From Marinilabilia rubra (GTDB taxonomy: Bacteria; Bacteroidota; Bacteroidia; Bacteroidales; Marinilabiliaceae), in assembly GCF_003121985.1 (NCBI RefSeq), contig NZ_QEWP01000008.1, positions 62,001 through 126,000 on the forward strand: a DNA stretch of 64,000 nucleotides, given 5' to 3'. Positions 15,744-24,110 of this stretch are shown one piece after another (within the stretch, counting starts at the first letter, position 1; each line of letters starts with the position of its first letter). Made by a program: the position numbers and the translations under genes. The notes under the pieces were generated by a model. That model did no database searches, was not told the DNA's origin, and saw nothing but the letters and a program-made list of their open reading frames with translations.

Positions 15744-18572
15744 ATGAAGAATTTTCACCTCTTTTATATATTGGGTTTTTTCCTTTTTCTGGGATGTTCC
15801 ACTCAAAAAAATACCTGGTTGTCTCGAGGATATCATAACCTTACTGCCAGATACAATGTCCTGTTTAACGGGCAGCAAAGTTTTGATCAGGGACAGGAGG
15901 ATATGCGCGAATCCCTGGAAGACGATTTTACAAAAGTTCTTCCCATGTTTGCTTATGCCAAATCTGCACATGGGCAGGTACCCGGATCAAAGATGAACCG
16001 GGCTGTTCGCAAGGGGCATAAGCTTATTGATAAACATTCTATTACCGTGAAACCTGACCGTCTGCCCAGAGGAGCTTCGCAGGAGTATCGGGAATTCTAT
16101 AATCAACGGGAGTTTAACCGTTGGGTAGACGAATCCTGGATGCTTATAGGGAAAGCTCATATTTATTCTCATAACTGGCATGAAGGGCTAAGTGCTTTTG
16201 ATATGGTTTTGCAAACATTTCCTGACAAAAAGGTTCGTTTCAAGGCCATTTTGTGGATGGCCAGAGCATATATTGAAACAGGAAATATGGAGAGTGCACG
16301 CCTTAGCCTTGAACGATATTCCTCCGAAGTCAAGGATGAAGAGAAGTATTATGTTGAGGCTATGTCAACATATGCCTGGTACTGGATTGTTAAAGGCGAT
16401 TTTGAAAAAGCATTGGAATATTGCCGGATGGCTGCAAAATCGACCACCGACAGATGGCAGAAAATCAGATGGAATTTTGTTTTGGGGCAGGTAGCTGAAA
16501 AAAATAAAGAATATACATTGGCCCGGGAGGCTTATGAAACTGTTGAAAAAATGAATCCCGATTATGAGTTTGCCATCCATGCCAGAGTCAAAGTAGCTTT
16601 GCTTGAGGGTGGCCCGGATAATCCGGAGCAATCCAGAAAAGCTTTGGAAAAATATGCCGGAGAATATAAAAACCTGGATTATCGGGGTCAAATATATTAT
16701 GCGATCGCGCAAACATGGTTTTGGGAAGGTGATACCCTGAATGCTTTAACAAATTTGCAATTGGCTGCCGGATATGGAGGCGGAAACAAAAGTCTGAGCG
16801 GAAGTATCTATAAACGCATGGCTGATGTCTATTTCCAATCGGGAGATTATGTTGCTGCTAATGCTTATTATGACAGTACCCTCACTGCATTACCGGAAGG
16901 TTATCCCGGTTTATATGAAATATCAAAAAGAAAAGATAAGCTGGAACCGTTGGCCATCAATCTGAATGCAATTCAGTACGAAGACAGTGTACAACGTATT
17001 GCTGCAATGCCACAGGCCGAAAGAGATGAGTTTCTTGATAATCTCCTGGTACAACTGGAGCAGGAAGAAGAACAGAAACAATTTCAGGATCAAACAGACG
17101 ATGCGTTCTTTTATCGCAATTTTGCCAACCGGGGAAATCGTAATACTGATGAATCCGGAAAGTGGTACTTCTATAACCAGACTATGGTTAGCCTGGGGGA
17201 AATGGAATTTGAAAAGCGCTGGGGACGCCGTGAATTGGAAGATAACTGGAGACGAACCAACAAAGAAGCTCAGGTTGCAATGGATCAAGGGAATGATGGC
17301 ATGATGCCGTCTGATCCGTTTGGTCAGAACCCCCCCGGACCGGGGCAGGAACCACAAGAGAAAATTCAACAGGGGCAGGCTGGTGATGATATGCCTGATA
17401 AGGAGTCTCTTGAAGCAGGTTTGCCTTTGACTTCTCCGGAATTACAAGCTTCTCATCTTAAAATTCAGTCCTCTCTTTTTAGTGCCGGGCATGTTCTGGC
17501 ACACAATTTCGATAAGCAGGAGGAAGCCATTGAAATGTTTGAAAGACTTTTGAGTGAATATCCACAGACAAAGTTTCGTGAACAAACTCTGATGGGAATC
17601 TATATGGCTTGTCGTGAAATATCTGACAACAGATGTACACAGCATTATGGGCAGGTGATTACAGACGATTATCCTGATAGTCGTTTCGCTGCATTTATTC
17701 AAGACCCTCAATATTTTGAAAAGCAGGAAGTCCGGGAAGAAAAATTAAATGATTTATACGAAGATGCTTTTAATGATTTTCAAAAGGGTTCATGGAGCAA
17801 GGTAATTAACAAAACTGAGCAAATAATTGGTGAAGCTTATGATTCGCTTATGCCACAATCCTTTTTATTGAGCGCAGCAGCTTATAGTCAAACAGATGCC
17901 GATAGCAGATTTAAGAACCAGTTGACAGTAATCGTCAATGATTATCCCAATTCATCTCAGGCCACTGTTGCTCAAAACTGGCTCAATTTACTTGAGCAGG
18001 GACGTAAACCTCAAAAAATTACAATGGCGCTTTCGGATGAAGTGTCCGGCCGGTTGGATGCAGGTTCATCTTCAGAGATCGAACAGGAATCAGTTGCTTC
18101 CGATAAATTTGTATATGAACCTGATTCACTCCATTATTTATATGTAGTGATGAATCCAAAAGCTGATATCAATCAATTACTTTTTAATCTGGCCAATTTT
18201 AATTTTGATCGGTTTGTAACGGGAGAACTCGAGTTGTCAACATTTAATATCGGGAATTTAAAAGTACTGGAAACCGGCCCTTTTAGAAATAGAACTACAG
18301 GTCTGGATTATTTCTTTGCTTTAATCGATAATCCTTCTGTATTTAAAGTTGATGAGTCGGGAGAACCCCAGGTACTGTTAATAAGCCGGGGTAACAAAAA
18401 GCAAATAAAAAGTGCAGAAGACGTGGAAGGTTATAGAACTTTCTTTTTGGAAAACTACCTGCCAGGAAGTGCGCTATCAGCAATAATAATCAACGAAAGT
18501 GAAATCCCGGATGTTTCATATGTGGAGCAGAAAATGGAACAGGAAACTGAAGAAGATAACGTTGAAGAATAA
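15744..18572 (+). CDS. sprE: T9SS/gliding lipoprotein SprE (PorW)
   Basis: 942 aa from the ATG at 15744. The lipoprotein signal ends FLFLGCSTQKNT; the following CSTQKNTWLSRGYHNLTARYN is the hallmark opening of the SprE/PorW family. The protein is rich in tetratricopeptide repeats (about residues 130-420 and again 560-740), with an acidic, Gln/Pro-rich linker in between. The C-terminal domain (about 780-920) is beta-rich. SprE is an outer-membrane lipoprotein on the periplasmic side, required for T9SS secretion and gliding in F. johnsoniae; PorW is the P. gingivalis counterpart. porX starts 11 nt downstream, so regulator and structural component are probably cotranscribed. Confidence 0.9.
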   Translation: MKNFHLFYILGFFLFLGCSTQKNTWLSRGYHNLTARYNVLFNGQQSFDQGQEDMRESLEDDFTKVLPMFAYAKSAHGQVPGSKMNRAVRKGHKLIDKHSITVKPDRLPRGASQEYREFYNQREFNRWVDESWMLIGKAHIYSHNWHEGLSAFDMVLQTFPDKKVRFKAILWMARAYIETGNMESARLSLERYSSEVKDEEKYYVEAMSTYAWYWIVKGDFEKALEYCRMAAKSTTDRWQKIRWNFVLGQVAEKNKEYTLAREAYETVEKMNPDYEFAIHARVKVALLEGGPDNPEQSRKALEKYAGEYKNLDYRGQIYYAIAQTWFWEGDTLNALTNLQLAAGYGGGNKSLSGSIYKRMADVYFQSGDYVAANAYYDSTLTALPEGYPGLYEISKRKDKLEPLAINLNAIQYEDSVQRIAAMPQAERDEFLDNLLVQLEQEEEQKQFQDQTDDAFFYRNFANRGNRNTDESGKWYFYNQTMVSLGEMEFEKRWGRRELEDNWRRTNKEAQVAMDQGNDGMMPSDPFGQNPPGPGQEPQEKIQQGQAGDDMPDKESLEAGLPLTSPELQASHLKIQSSLFSAGHVLAHNFDKQEEAIEMFERLLSEYPQTKFREQTLMGIYMACREISDNRCTQHYGQVITDDYPDSRFAAFIQDPQYFEKQEVREEKLNDLYEDAFNDFQKGSWSKVINKTEQIIGEAYDSLMPQSFLLSAAAYSQTDADSRFKNQLTVIVNDYPNSSQATVAQNWLNLLEQGRKPQKITMALSDEVSGRLDAGSSSEIEQESVASDKFVYEPDSLHYLYVVMNPKADINQLLFNLANFNFDRFVTGELELSTFNIGNLKVLETGPFRNRTTGLDYFFALIDNPSVFKVDESGEPQVLLISRGNKKQIKSAEDVEGYRTFFLENYLPGSALSAIIINESEIPDVSYVEQKMEQETEEDNVEE

Positions 18573-18583
18573 GATGTGAAGAT

Positions 18584-20137
18584 ATGGATGAAATAAAGAA
18601 AATAAGGATATTATGGGTGGACGATGAAATTGAACATTTGCGTTCACATATTATTTTTCTTCAGGAAAAAGGTTTCGAAATGGCTACTGCAACCAATGGG
18701 AATGATGCACTGGATTTGCTCGCGAAACAAAATGTGGATTTGGTTTTCCTTGATGAAAATATGCCCGGATTGAGTGGACTTGAAACGCTCTCCCGAATGA
18801 AGGAACTTAAACCCACCATGCCGGTGGTTATGATTACCAAAAGTGAAGAAGAAGACATCATGGATCAGGCAATTGGCAGTAAAATTTCTGATTATCTGAT
18901 AAAACCCGTGAAGCCGAATCAAATACTTTCTTCCATTAAGAGGCATATCGATCGTGAAAGATTGGTGACTCAAAAAGCAACCAGTGATTATCAGGCCGAG
19001 TTTTCTGACCTGGGATTAAAAATGAATGACAATCTCAGCATGGATGAATGGGCTGGTATTTACCGTAAACTGGTGTATTGGGAGTTGGAGTTGCAGAGTA
19101 CCGACAGCCCTATGGATGAGGTGTTGAAAATGCAGAAAAATGAGGCCAACCAGTTGTTCTCAAGAACAGTCAGGAATAACTACCTTAACTGGCTGGCTGA
19201 CGAAGAAGGGCCTTTAATGTCTCACCGGGTGTTTAAGCAGAGAATACTTCCCATGCTTGACCAGGGACAGAAAGTAGTTCTCGTTGTGATTGATAACTTC
19301 AGACTTGATCAGTGGGAAACCATTCGTTCAGATATCCGGTCTTTATACGATGTGGCTGCCGATGGGGTGTATTCAAGTATTCTGCCAACAGCTACACAAT
19401 ATGCCCGGAATGCCCTTTTTTCAGGCCTTCTTCCCAATCAAATTCAAGAGTTTTATCCACATCTTTGGGTGGATGACGATGAGGAAGGCGGACGAAACCA
19501 GTATGAGGAGGAATTAATAAAAGCATTTTTTCAAAGAATGCGCCGGTCTTTTTCCTTTTCTTATCACAAAATCAGTGACAATGAAACCGGCAAAAGGCTG
19601 GCTGATAATTATTCCCGGCTTTTGTCGAATGACTTTTCGGTGTTGGTGTATAATTTTGTGGATATGCTCTCTCATGCCCGCACCGAAATGAAGATGATAA
19701 AAGAATTGGCTTCGGATGAATCAGCTTACCGGTCACTGACCAGATCATGGTTTGTTCATTCTCCATTGTTTGAGTTGTTGAAAAAACTATCCTCTGAGAA
19801 AGTTAAAGTTATTCTTACCTCCGATCACGGGTCCATTCGGGTTCAGCATCCGGTAAAAGTTGTTGGAGATCGGAATACCAATACCAATCTAAGGTTTAAA
19901 CAAGGAAAAAATCTTGCCTATAAGGCTAAGGAGGTTTTCGAAGTTAAAAAACCGGAAGAGGCATTTTTACCTCGTCTAAATGTTTCAACTTCCTATATAT
20001 TTGCAAAAGGAGATGACTTTTTTGCCTATCCCAATAATTACAACTATTACGTTAATTACTATAAGGATACCTTTCAGCATGGTGGAATTTCCCTCGAGGA
20101 AATGTTGATTCCTTTTGTGGAATTAATTCCCGTTTAA
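18584..20137 (+). CDS. porX: T9SS response regulator PorX (receiver-PglZ)
   Basis: 517 aa. Residues 1-125 are a receiver domain (acidic pair in WVDDE, phosphoacceptor Asp57 in VFLDENMPG, Lys in MITKSEEE). A helical linker follows, then a PglZ alkaline-phosphatase-like domain (about 200-515). The metal-site segments are visible: VVLVVIDNFRLDQWE, the nucleophile region SILPTATQYARNALFSGLLP, LVYNFVDMLSHAR and VILTSDHGSIRVQHP. This is the PorX architecture; PorX with PorY controls T9SS gene expression, and its PglZ domain is a phosphodiesterase. It is not a BREX PglZ. It follows sprE/porW in the same direction. tsaE and ald come next. Confidence 0.93.
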   Translation: MDEIKKIRILWVDDEIEHLRSHIIFLQEKGFEMATATNGNDALDLLAKQNVDLVFLDENMPGLSGLETLSRMKELKPTMPVVMITKSEEEDIMDQAIGSKISDYLIKPVKPNQILSSIKRHIDRERLVTQKATSDYQAEFSDLGLKMNDNLSMDEWAGIYRKLVYWELELQSTDSPMDEVLKMQKNEANQLFSRTVRNNYLNWLADEEGPLMSHRVFKQRILPMLDQGQKVVLVVIDNFRLDQWETIRSDIRSLYDVAADGVYSSILPTATQYARNALFSGLLPNQIQEFYPHLWVDDDEEGGRNQYEEELIKAFFQRMRRSFSFSYHKISDNETGKRLADNYSRLLSNDFSVLVYNFVDMLSHARTEMKMIKELASDESAYRSLTRSWFVHSPLFELLKKLSSEKVKVILTSDHGSIRVQHPVKVVGDRNTNTNLRFKQGKNLAYKAKEVFEVKKPEEAFLPRLNVSTSYIFAKGDDFFAYPNNYNYYVNYYKDTFQHGGISLEEMLIPFVELIPV

Positions 20138-20305
20138 TAAAGGGAGCTTTAAAATAATAATTGTTTTAAAAGCCTTTTGCTTTTTTAGATTTTACTCTTT
20201 CGGGTGTTATTTGGTTTAAGAGAAGTAGTCTTGAATTGATGCAATATTATGCGATTGTCGTGGAAGTGGCTTATTAATAAAGAGTTAATTGATCTGTTTT
20301 GAAAT

Positions 20306-20734
20306 ATGGAGCATAGTTTTATTATTCATTCAGAAAAAGATGTTGAGAGGGTTGCTTCTGAGGCAGTTCCCTTTTTAAAAGAACATAAAGTTGTGGCTTT
20401 TTATGGAGATATGGGCGTTGGAAAAACCACTTTTATTAAAGGTGTTTGTAAAGTTTTGGGCGTTGAGGACCCCGTAACCAGTCCCAGTTTTGCCATTGTG
20501 AATGAATATGAGGGGAACGACAACCAGGTGATTTTCCATTTTGATTTTTATCGATTGAAAGATGTGAGTGAGGTTTTTGATATGGGGTATGAAGATTACT
20601 TTTTTAGTGATCATATTTGTTTGATAGAATGGCCTGAAAAGATTGCCTCAGTTCTTCCGGATGATAGGTTGGATGCGTATCTTTCTGAGAATGAAGATGG
20701 ATCGAGGAATTTGAAAATAAAGAGTGCCGTCTAA
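20306..20734 (+). CDS. tsaE: tRNA threonylcarbamoyladenosine ATPase TsaE
   Basis: 142 aa, normal for TsaE. It is the ATPase of the TsaB-TsaD-TsaE complex that makes t6A37 in ANN-decoding tRNAs, in the cytoplasm. Walker A is GDMGVGKTTF. The family motif VTSPSFAIVNEYEG follows, then FHFDFYRLKDVSE with the conserved Asp and Tyr, and the C-terminal LIEWPEKI. It starts 168 nt after porX; that gap holds a weak AAAAGC/GCTTTT hairpin but no clear promoter. Confidence 0.95.
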   Translation: MEHSFIIHSEKDVERVASEAVPFLKEHKVVAFYGDMGVGKTTFIKGVCKVLGVEDPVTSPSFAIVNEYEGNDNQVIFHFDFYRLKDVSEVFDMGYEDYFFSDHICLIEWPEKIASVLPDDRLDAYLSENEDGSRNLKIKSAV

Positions 20735-20789
20735 AACTTACTATTCCCAATTATTTTTTTGTAACTTGAGCTCAAATATTAAAAAAACT

Positions 20790-22019
20790 ATGGGAGATAT
20801 CGGGAAAAGTGCATCATACTATTTTGCTATGAACCAGGCCGGGCTAATGCCAAAAGAAGAGTTAATGGAGGTGGGGCACAAACAGAAATCTATGTCTTTC
20901 GGTATTCCCATGGAGTGGGAGATGGGCGAAAACAGAGTGCCATTGACCCCACAGGGCGTTGAACTTCTTACTGCCAACGGACACGAAATTGTCATTGAGA
21001 GTGGAGCCGGCAATGCTGCCAACTATTTTGACCACGATTTTTCTGAAGCCGGTGCCCGTATTGTTAATGATCATGAGGAGCCCTTTAAATGCGATGTTGT
21101 TTTAAAAGTTGCTCCTCCCAATAATGAAGAAAGGCAACTTCTCTCTCCCGGTCAGTTACTGATTTCCCTTCTTTCTATGGTAAAACAGGATCGTGAAGCC
21201 ATTCAGGATTTAATGCATAAAAAAGTAAATGCCCTGGCTTACGAGTTTCTGAAAGATGACGCCGGATGTTATCCTGTTGTAAGGAGTATGAGTGAGATAG
21301 AAGGATACGCAGCCATAATGATTGCTTCCGAGTACCTGAGCAAGGGGAAAAATGGCAAGGGAGTTTTACTGGGAGGTATTACAGGAATTTCCCCGGCCGA
21401 AGTAGTGATAATTGGAGCCGGAACTGCGGGGGAATTCGCCGTAAGAGCTGCATTAGGTTTGGGGTGCCAGGTTAAAGTATTTGATAATTCATTTCGAAAT
21501 CTCCGCGAGTTGGAGCGAAATGTAGGACAAAGACTGTTTACATCTGTTTTGCACCCTCAGGTTTTGAGCAAAGCTCTCAGGTCTGCAGACGCCGTGATCG
21601 GCAGCCTTCGGTATTTTGATCCTCAGAGTGGATTTCTTATTTCTGAAGAACAGATTGCCGGAATGAAGCCCGGTTCCATCATTGTTGATTTGAGTATGGG
21701 GAATGGGGGCTGCTTGGATACTGCTGTTCCCAACTCTGAAAAGAATGAGCCTGTAACCACGCATCATGGCGTTATTCATTATCGTGTGCACAATATTGCA
21801 TCCAGAGTTTCCAGGACTTCCTCTATTGCGTTAAGTAATATATTTGCACCGGTTTTGTTGAGGCTTGCAATTGCCGGTGGTGTTAGCCAGTTAATCAAGC
21901 AAGATGTAGGTGTCAGCAACGGTCTTTACTTGTATAAGGGCATTTTGACCAATCATAATGTAGGTGAAAGGTTTAATATTCCTTCAAAAGACATTGGCTT
22001 GCTAATGGCGGCATTTTAG
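20790..22019 (+). CDS. ald: Alanine dehydrogenase
   Basis: 409 aa from ATG 20790. An in-frame ATG at 20724 overlaps tsaE and would add 22 unrelated residues. It interconverts L-alanine and pyruvate plus ammonia using NAD. N-terminal domain: GIPMEWEMGENRVPLTPQGV, with the conserved substrate-binding basic residue region, and VVLKVAPPNNEE. NAD-binding Rossmann motif: VVIIGAGTAGEFAVRAALGLGCQVKVFD. Then DAVIGSLRYF and IVDLSMGNGGCLDT. The protein is cytoplasmic. TTTTTTTGTAACTTGAG just upstream resembles a -7 element, so the gene may have its own promoter in addition to readthrough from tsaE. Confidence 0.9.
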   Translation: MGDIGKSASYYFAMNQAGLMPKEELMEVGHKQKSMSFGIPMEWEMGENRVPLTPQGVELLTANGHEIVIESGAGNAANYFDHDFSEAGARIVNDHEEPFKCDVVLKVAPPNNEERQLLSPGQLLISLLSMVKQDREAIQDLMHKKVNALAYEFLKDDAGCYPVVRSMSEIEGYAAIMIASEYLSKGKNGKGVLLGGITGISPAEVVIIGAGTAGEFAVRAALGLGCQVKVFDNSFRNLRELERNVGQRLFTSVLHPQVLSKALRSADAVIGSLRYFDPQSGFLISEEQIAGMKPGSIIVDLSMGNGGCLDTAVPNSEKNEPVTTHHGVIHYRVHNIASRVSRTSSIALSNIFAPVLLRLAIAGGVSQLIKQDVGVSNGLYLYKGILTNHNVGERFNIPSKDIGLLMAAF

Positions 22020-22506
22020 AAAATAGATGGGGAGCGCTGAAAAACTCATATTTTATTAACTATTAAATAATTAAATCTCAAAAACAAGCCTTTAAGTGCA
22101 AGGCTGTTTCACATCACACTCGGATTTCTTTGCACTTGATTTTATAAAAATAACTAATCAAAAGAACAAGATTTACTTTACCACCCGAATCTCAAAGCAT
22201 TTCAATACTCCTTTGATTGGGCGGCTTGTTTCTTTTGCCCTTTTGACTTTTTTTCAGAAGCCCCTTCTTTGCTGTTATTTTCAAGTAGTCTTCTTTTTGT
22301 CAATACTCCGTTAAACTTTTACAATAGATTCGTAATCAATTGATTACAAGAGCACTCTCTTTTTTTGTTAATGTGCGGAATTTCAGCATGATACGAATCA
22401 TCTTACATCTAATATCTAAAAATCTAACGATCTATTGTTTTGTAGGACACAGTTAAAATTCCTCTGAAACTTAGGAAAGGCGTTGAAAGAGAATTTGTCA
22501 GGAGTT
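22020..22506. repeat. 487-nt convergent intergenic region with dispersed repeat copy B
   Basis: No supported gene. ATACTCCGTTA at 22303 and CTAACGATCTATTG at 22424-22437, with CATCTTACATCTAATATCT before the latter, make this the second copy of the repeat at 15428-15583. It lacks the TCCCGA palindromes but holds a perfect 16-bp palindrome, GTAATCAATTGATTAC (22332-22347). A shorter fragment, ATCATCTAACGATCT, lies at 56144-56158 before sufC. The first 280 nt show nothing recognisable. Confidence 0.55.
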
Positions 22507-24000
22507 TTATTCGGAAATATTTGAAGGGGTAAAAAGGGTTTGTTTAAACATCTCTCTTCCATTTTGTTCCGGTTTTGGGGCTGACAAAGTTTTTTCCCTG
22601 GGATTTAATGGCAAAGTAAACTTGAAACTTGCACCTCGTTCAGGTTTTTCATTATTGCTGCACCAGATATGTCCATTCATAGCATTTACATATCTTTTGG
22701 CAATGGCCAGACCTAATCCTGTTCCCCCAAATTGGCGACTTAATCGCAGGTCTCCCTGTCTGAACAAATCGAAGATCTCTTTTTCTTTTCCTTCAGGAAT
22801 TCCAATCCCGCTATCTTCAACAAAAAACAGGATCTGCTTGTCGCGAATTTCATACCCGAAGTTCACAAAACCGGAAGCGGTGAATTTCACTGCATTGTCA
22901 ATTAAATGATTGAGGATCTTGTAAGTGGCTTCTTTGTCAAGAGTGACAATGTCTTTGCCATCTTTGGTGGGGAGAGTGAGATTAATAATTAAGGGCTTTC
23001 CGTTAATGTCAACTTCTGACTGGAAATTGTTCAGCAATTGTTGCATCATCTGATTGAGCGAGAAAGCCTGTTGTTCTTTTCCAATGTTTTTTGCCTGGAA
23101 CCGCGAGATATCAATCAACGAATCCATTATGTGAAGAAGTCGGGTTCCGTTTTGCTGAATAATGTCAATATAGTTCCGGCGTTGATCATTGGGCATGTTG
23201 TCTGCGCTCAACAGCTCTGTAAATCCCATAATTACATTCATCGGAGTCCTGATTTCATGGCTTAAATTGGCCAGGAATGCAGATTTCAGGCGACTACTTT
23301 CATCCACAATTTGCTTTGCTTTTGAGATATTTTTATTGAGGTTGTCCAGAAGTTGGTTTTTTAATTTTAATTCCTCCTCCTTTTTTAGCAGCTCCCGGTT
23401 CTTCTTCTCAAGTTTTTCCTGATTGATGATATGTTGCAATTCGGAGTTTATATTGAAGGAAAAAAAATTAAGAGCATTAATCAAGGGCTTCTGCTGATGT
23501 TTTTCTTTTGTAAAACCAAAAGCTGCTCCAATGGGCTTGTTTTCATTGTCCCTAAGTAAAATTGCAGAAACCGATTTTGCTTTTTGCTTTTTTCTGTTAA
23601 TCTGAAGAAGAATATCTTCCGGTTGGTTACTAAACGCACTTCCTTCACTTAAAAGAACAGGCAGCAGATCCGACATGAACTCGTCGGGTTTAGTTGTCAA
23701 GATATTGGTATTATCAGCAATCGCTGCAATTTTAAATCGATTTTGTGCAGTAATTCTTGCGATAATTATGTATTCGGATTGGCTGATCTTTGAAATCTTA
23801 TAAGCAAGGGTTTCAGCTGGAGAAACACCTTTTGAAGGGGATGACGTGGCATTTAAAGAGTCGATTAACCTGGCCGCTCCTTCGCTGGAGAAGAAGGTTG
23901 AAGGAATACCCGAGTCCTTTTCAGACCTTTTTTTAGTTAATAAAGTTACAATCCTATTTATGAAGTCCATACCCTTAAAACGTGCTATATTGTTTTTCAA
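22507..24000 (-). CDS. Cytoplasmic sensor histidine kinase (orphan)
   Basis: 497 aa with no membrane segment. Residues about 60-190 look like a GAF-type sensor (PAETLAYKISKISQSEYIIIARI, then SAILLRDNENKPIGAAFGF). A coiled coil follows (190-235). The HisKA domain contains FLANLSHEIRTPMN with the phosphoaccepting His248. The ATPase domain has an N-box-like HLIDNAVKF, FVEDSGIGIPEGKEKEIFDLFRQGD and GGTGLGLAIAKRYV. There is no receiver domain and no adjacent response regulator, so the partner is unknown. The start could also be the Met at residue 11. The signal sensed is not recognisable. Confidence 0.9.
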   Translation of the reverse strand: MKNNIARFKGMDFINRIVTLLTKKRSEKDSGIPSTFFSSEGAARLIDSLNATSSPSKGVSPAETLAYKISKISQSEYIIIARITAQNRFKIAAIADNTNILTTKPDEFMSDLLPVLLSEGSAFSNQPEDILLQINRKKQKAKSVSAILLRDNENKPIGAAFGFTKEKHQQKPLINALNFFSFNINSELQHIINQEKLEKKNRELLKKEEELKLKNQLLDNLNKNISKAKQIVDESSRLKSAFLANLSHEIRTPMNVIMGFTELLSADNMPNDQRRNYIDIIQQNGTRLLHIMDSLIDISRFQAKNIGKEQQAFSLNQMMQQLLNNFQSEVDINGKPLIINLTLPTKDGKDIVTLDKEATYKILNHLIDNAVKFTASGFVNFGYEIRDKQILFFVEDSGIGIPEGKEKEIFDLFRQGDLRLSRQFGGTGLGLAIAKRYVNAMNGHIWCSNNEKPERGASFKFTLPLNPREKTLSAPKPEQNGREMFKQTLFTPSNISE

Positions 24001-24110
24001 AGGAAAAACTAATGACTAATTATTGCAAATACTTTTGACGAAATGACAATTAATAGTGACTATTATTGTTTGTTTGTCTTTTAGGTTGGATGTAAGTGTT
24101 TTAAGAGAAA

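Noticed and set aside
18584-20137. PglZ domain as part of a BREX phage-defence system
   Set aside because: The receiver-PglZ architecture is PorX, it follows sprE/porW, and no other BREX gene is present.
20724-20789. Alternative start of alanine dehydrogenase overlapping tsaE
   Set aside because: The extra residues do not fit the family; ATG 20790 lies after a promoter-like sequence.
22096-22314. 72-codon frame in the gap after ald
   Set aside because: Phe/Leu-rich with no recognisable features, no promoter, and its end overlaps the dispersed repeat.
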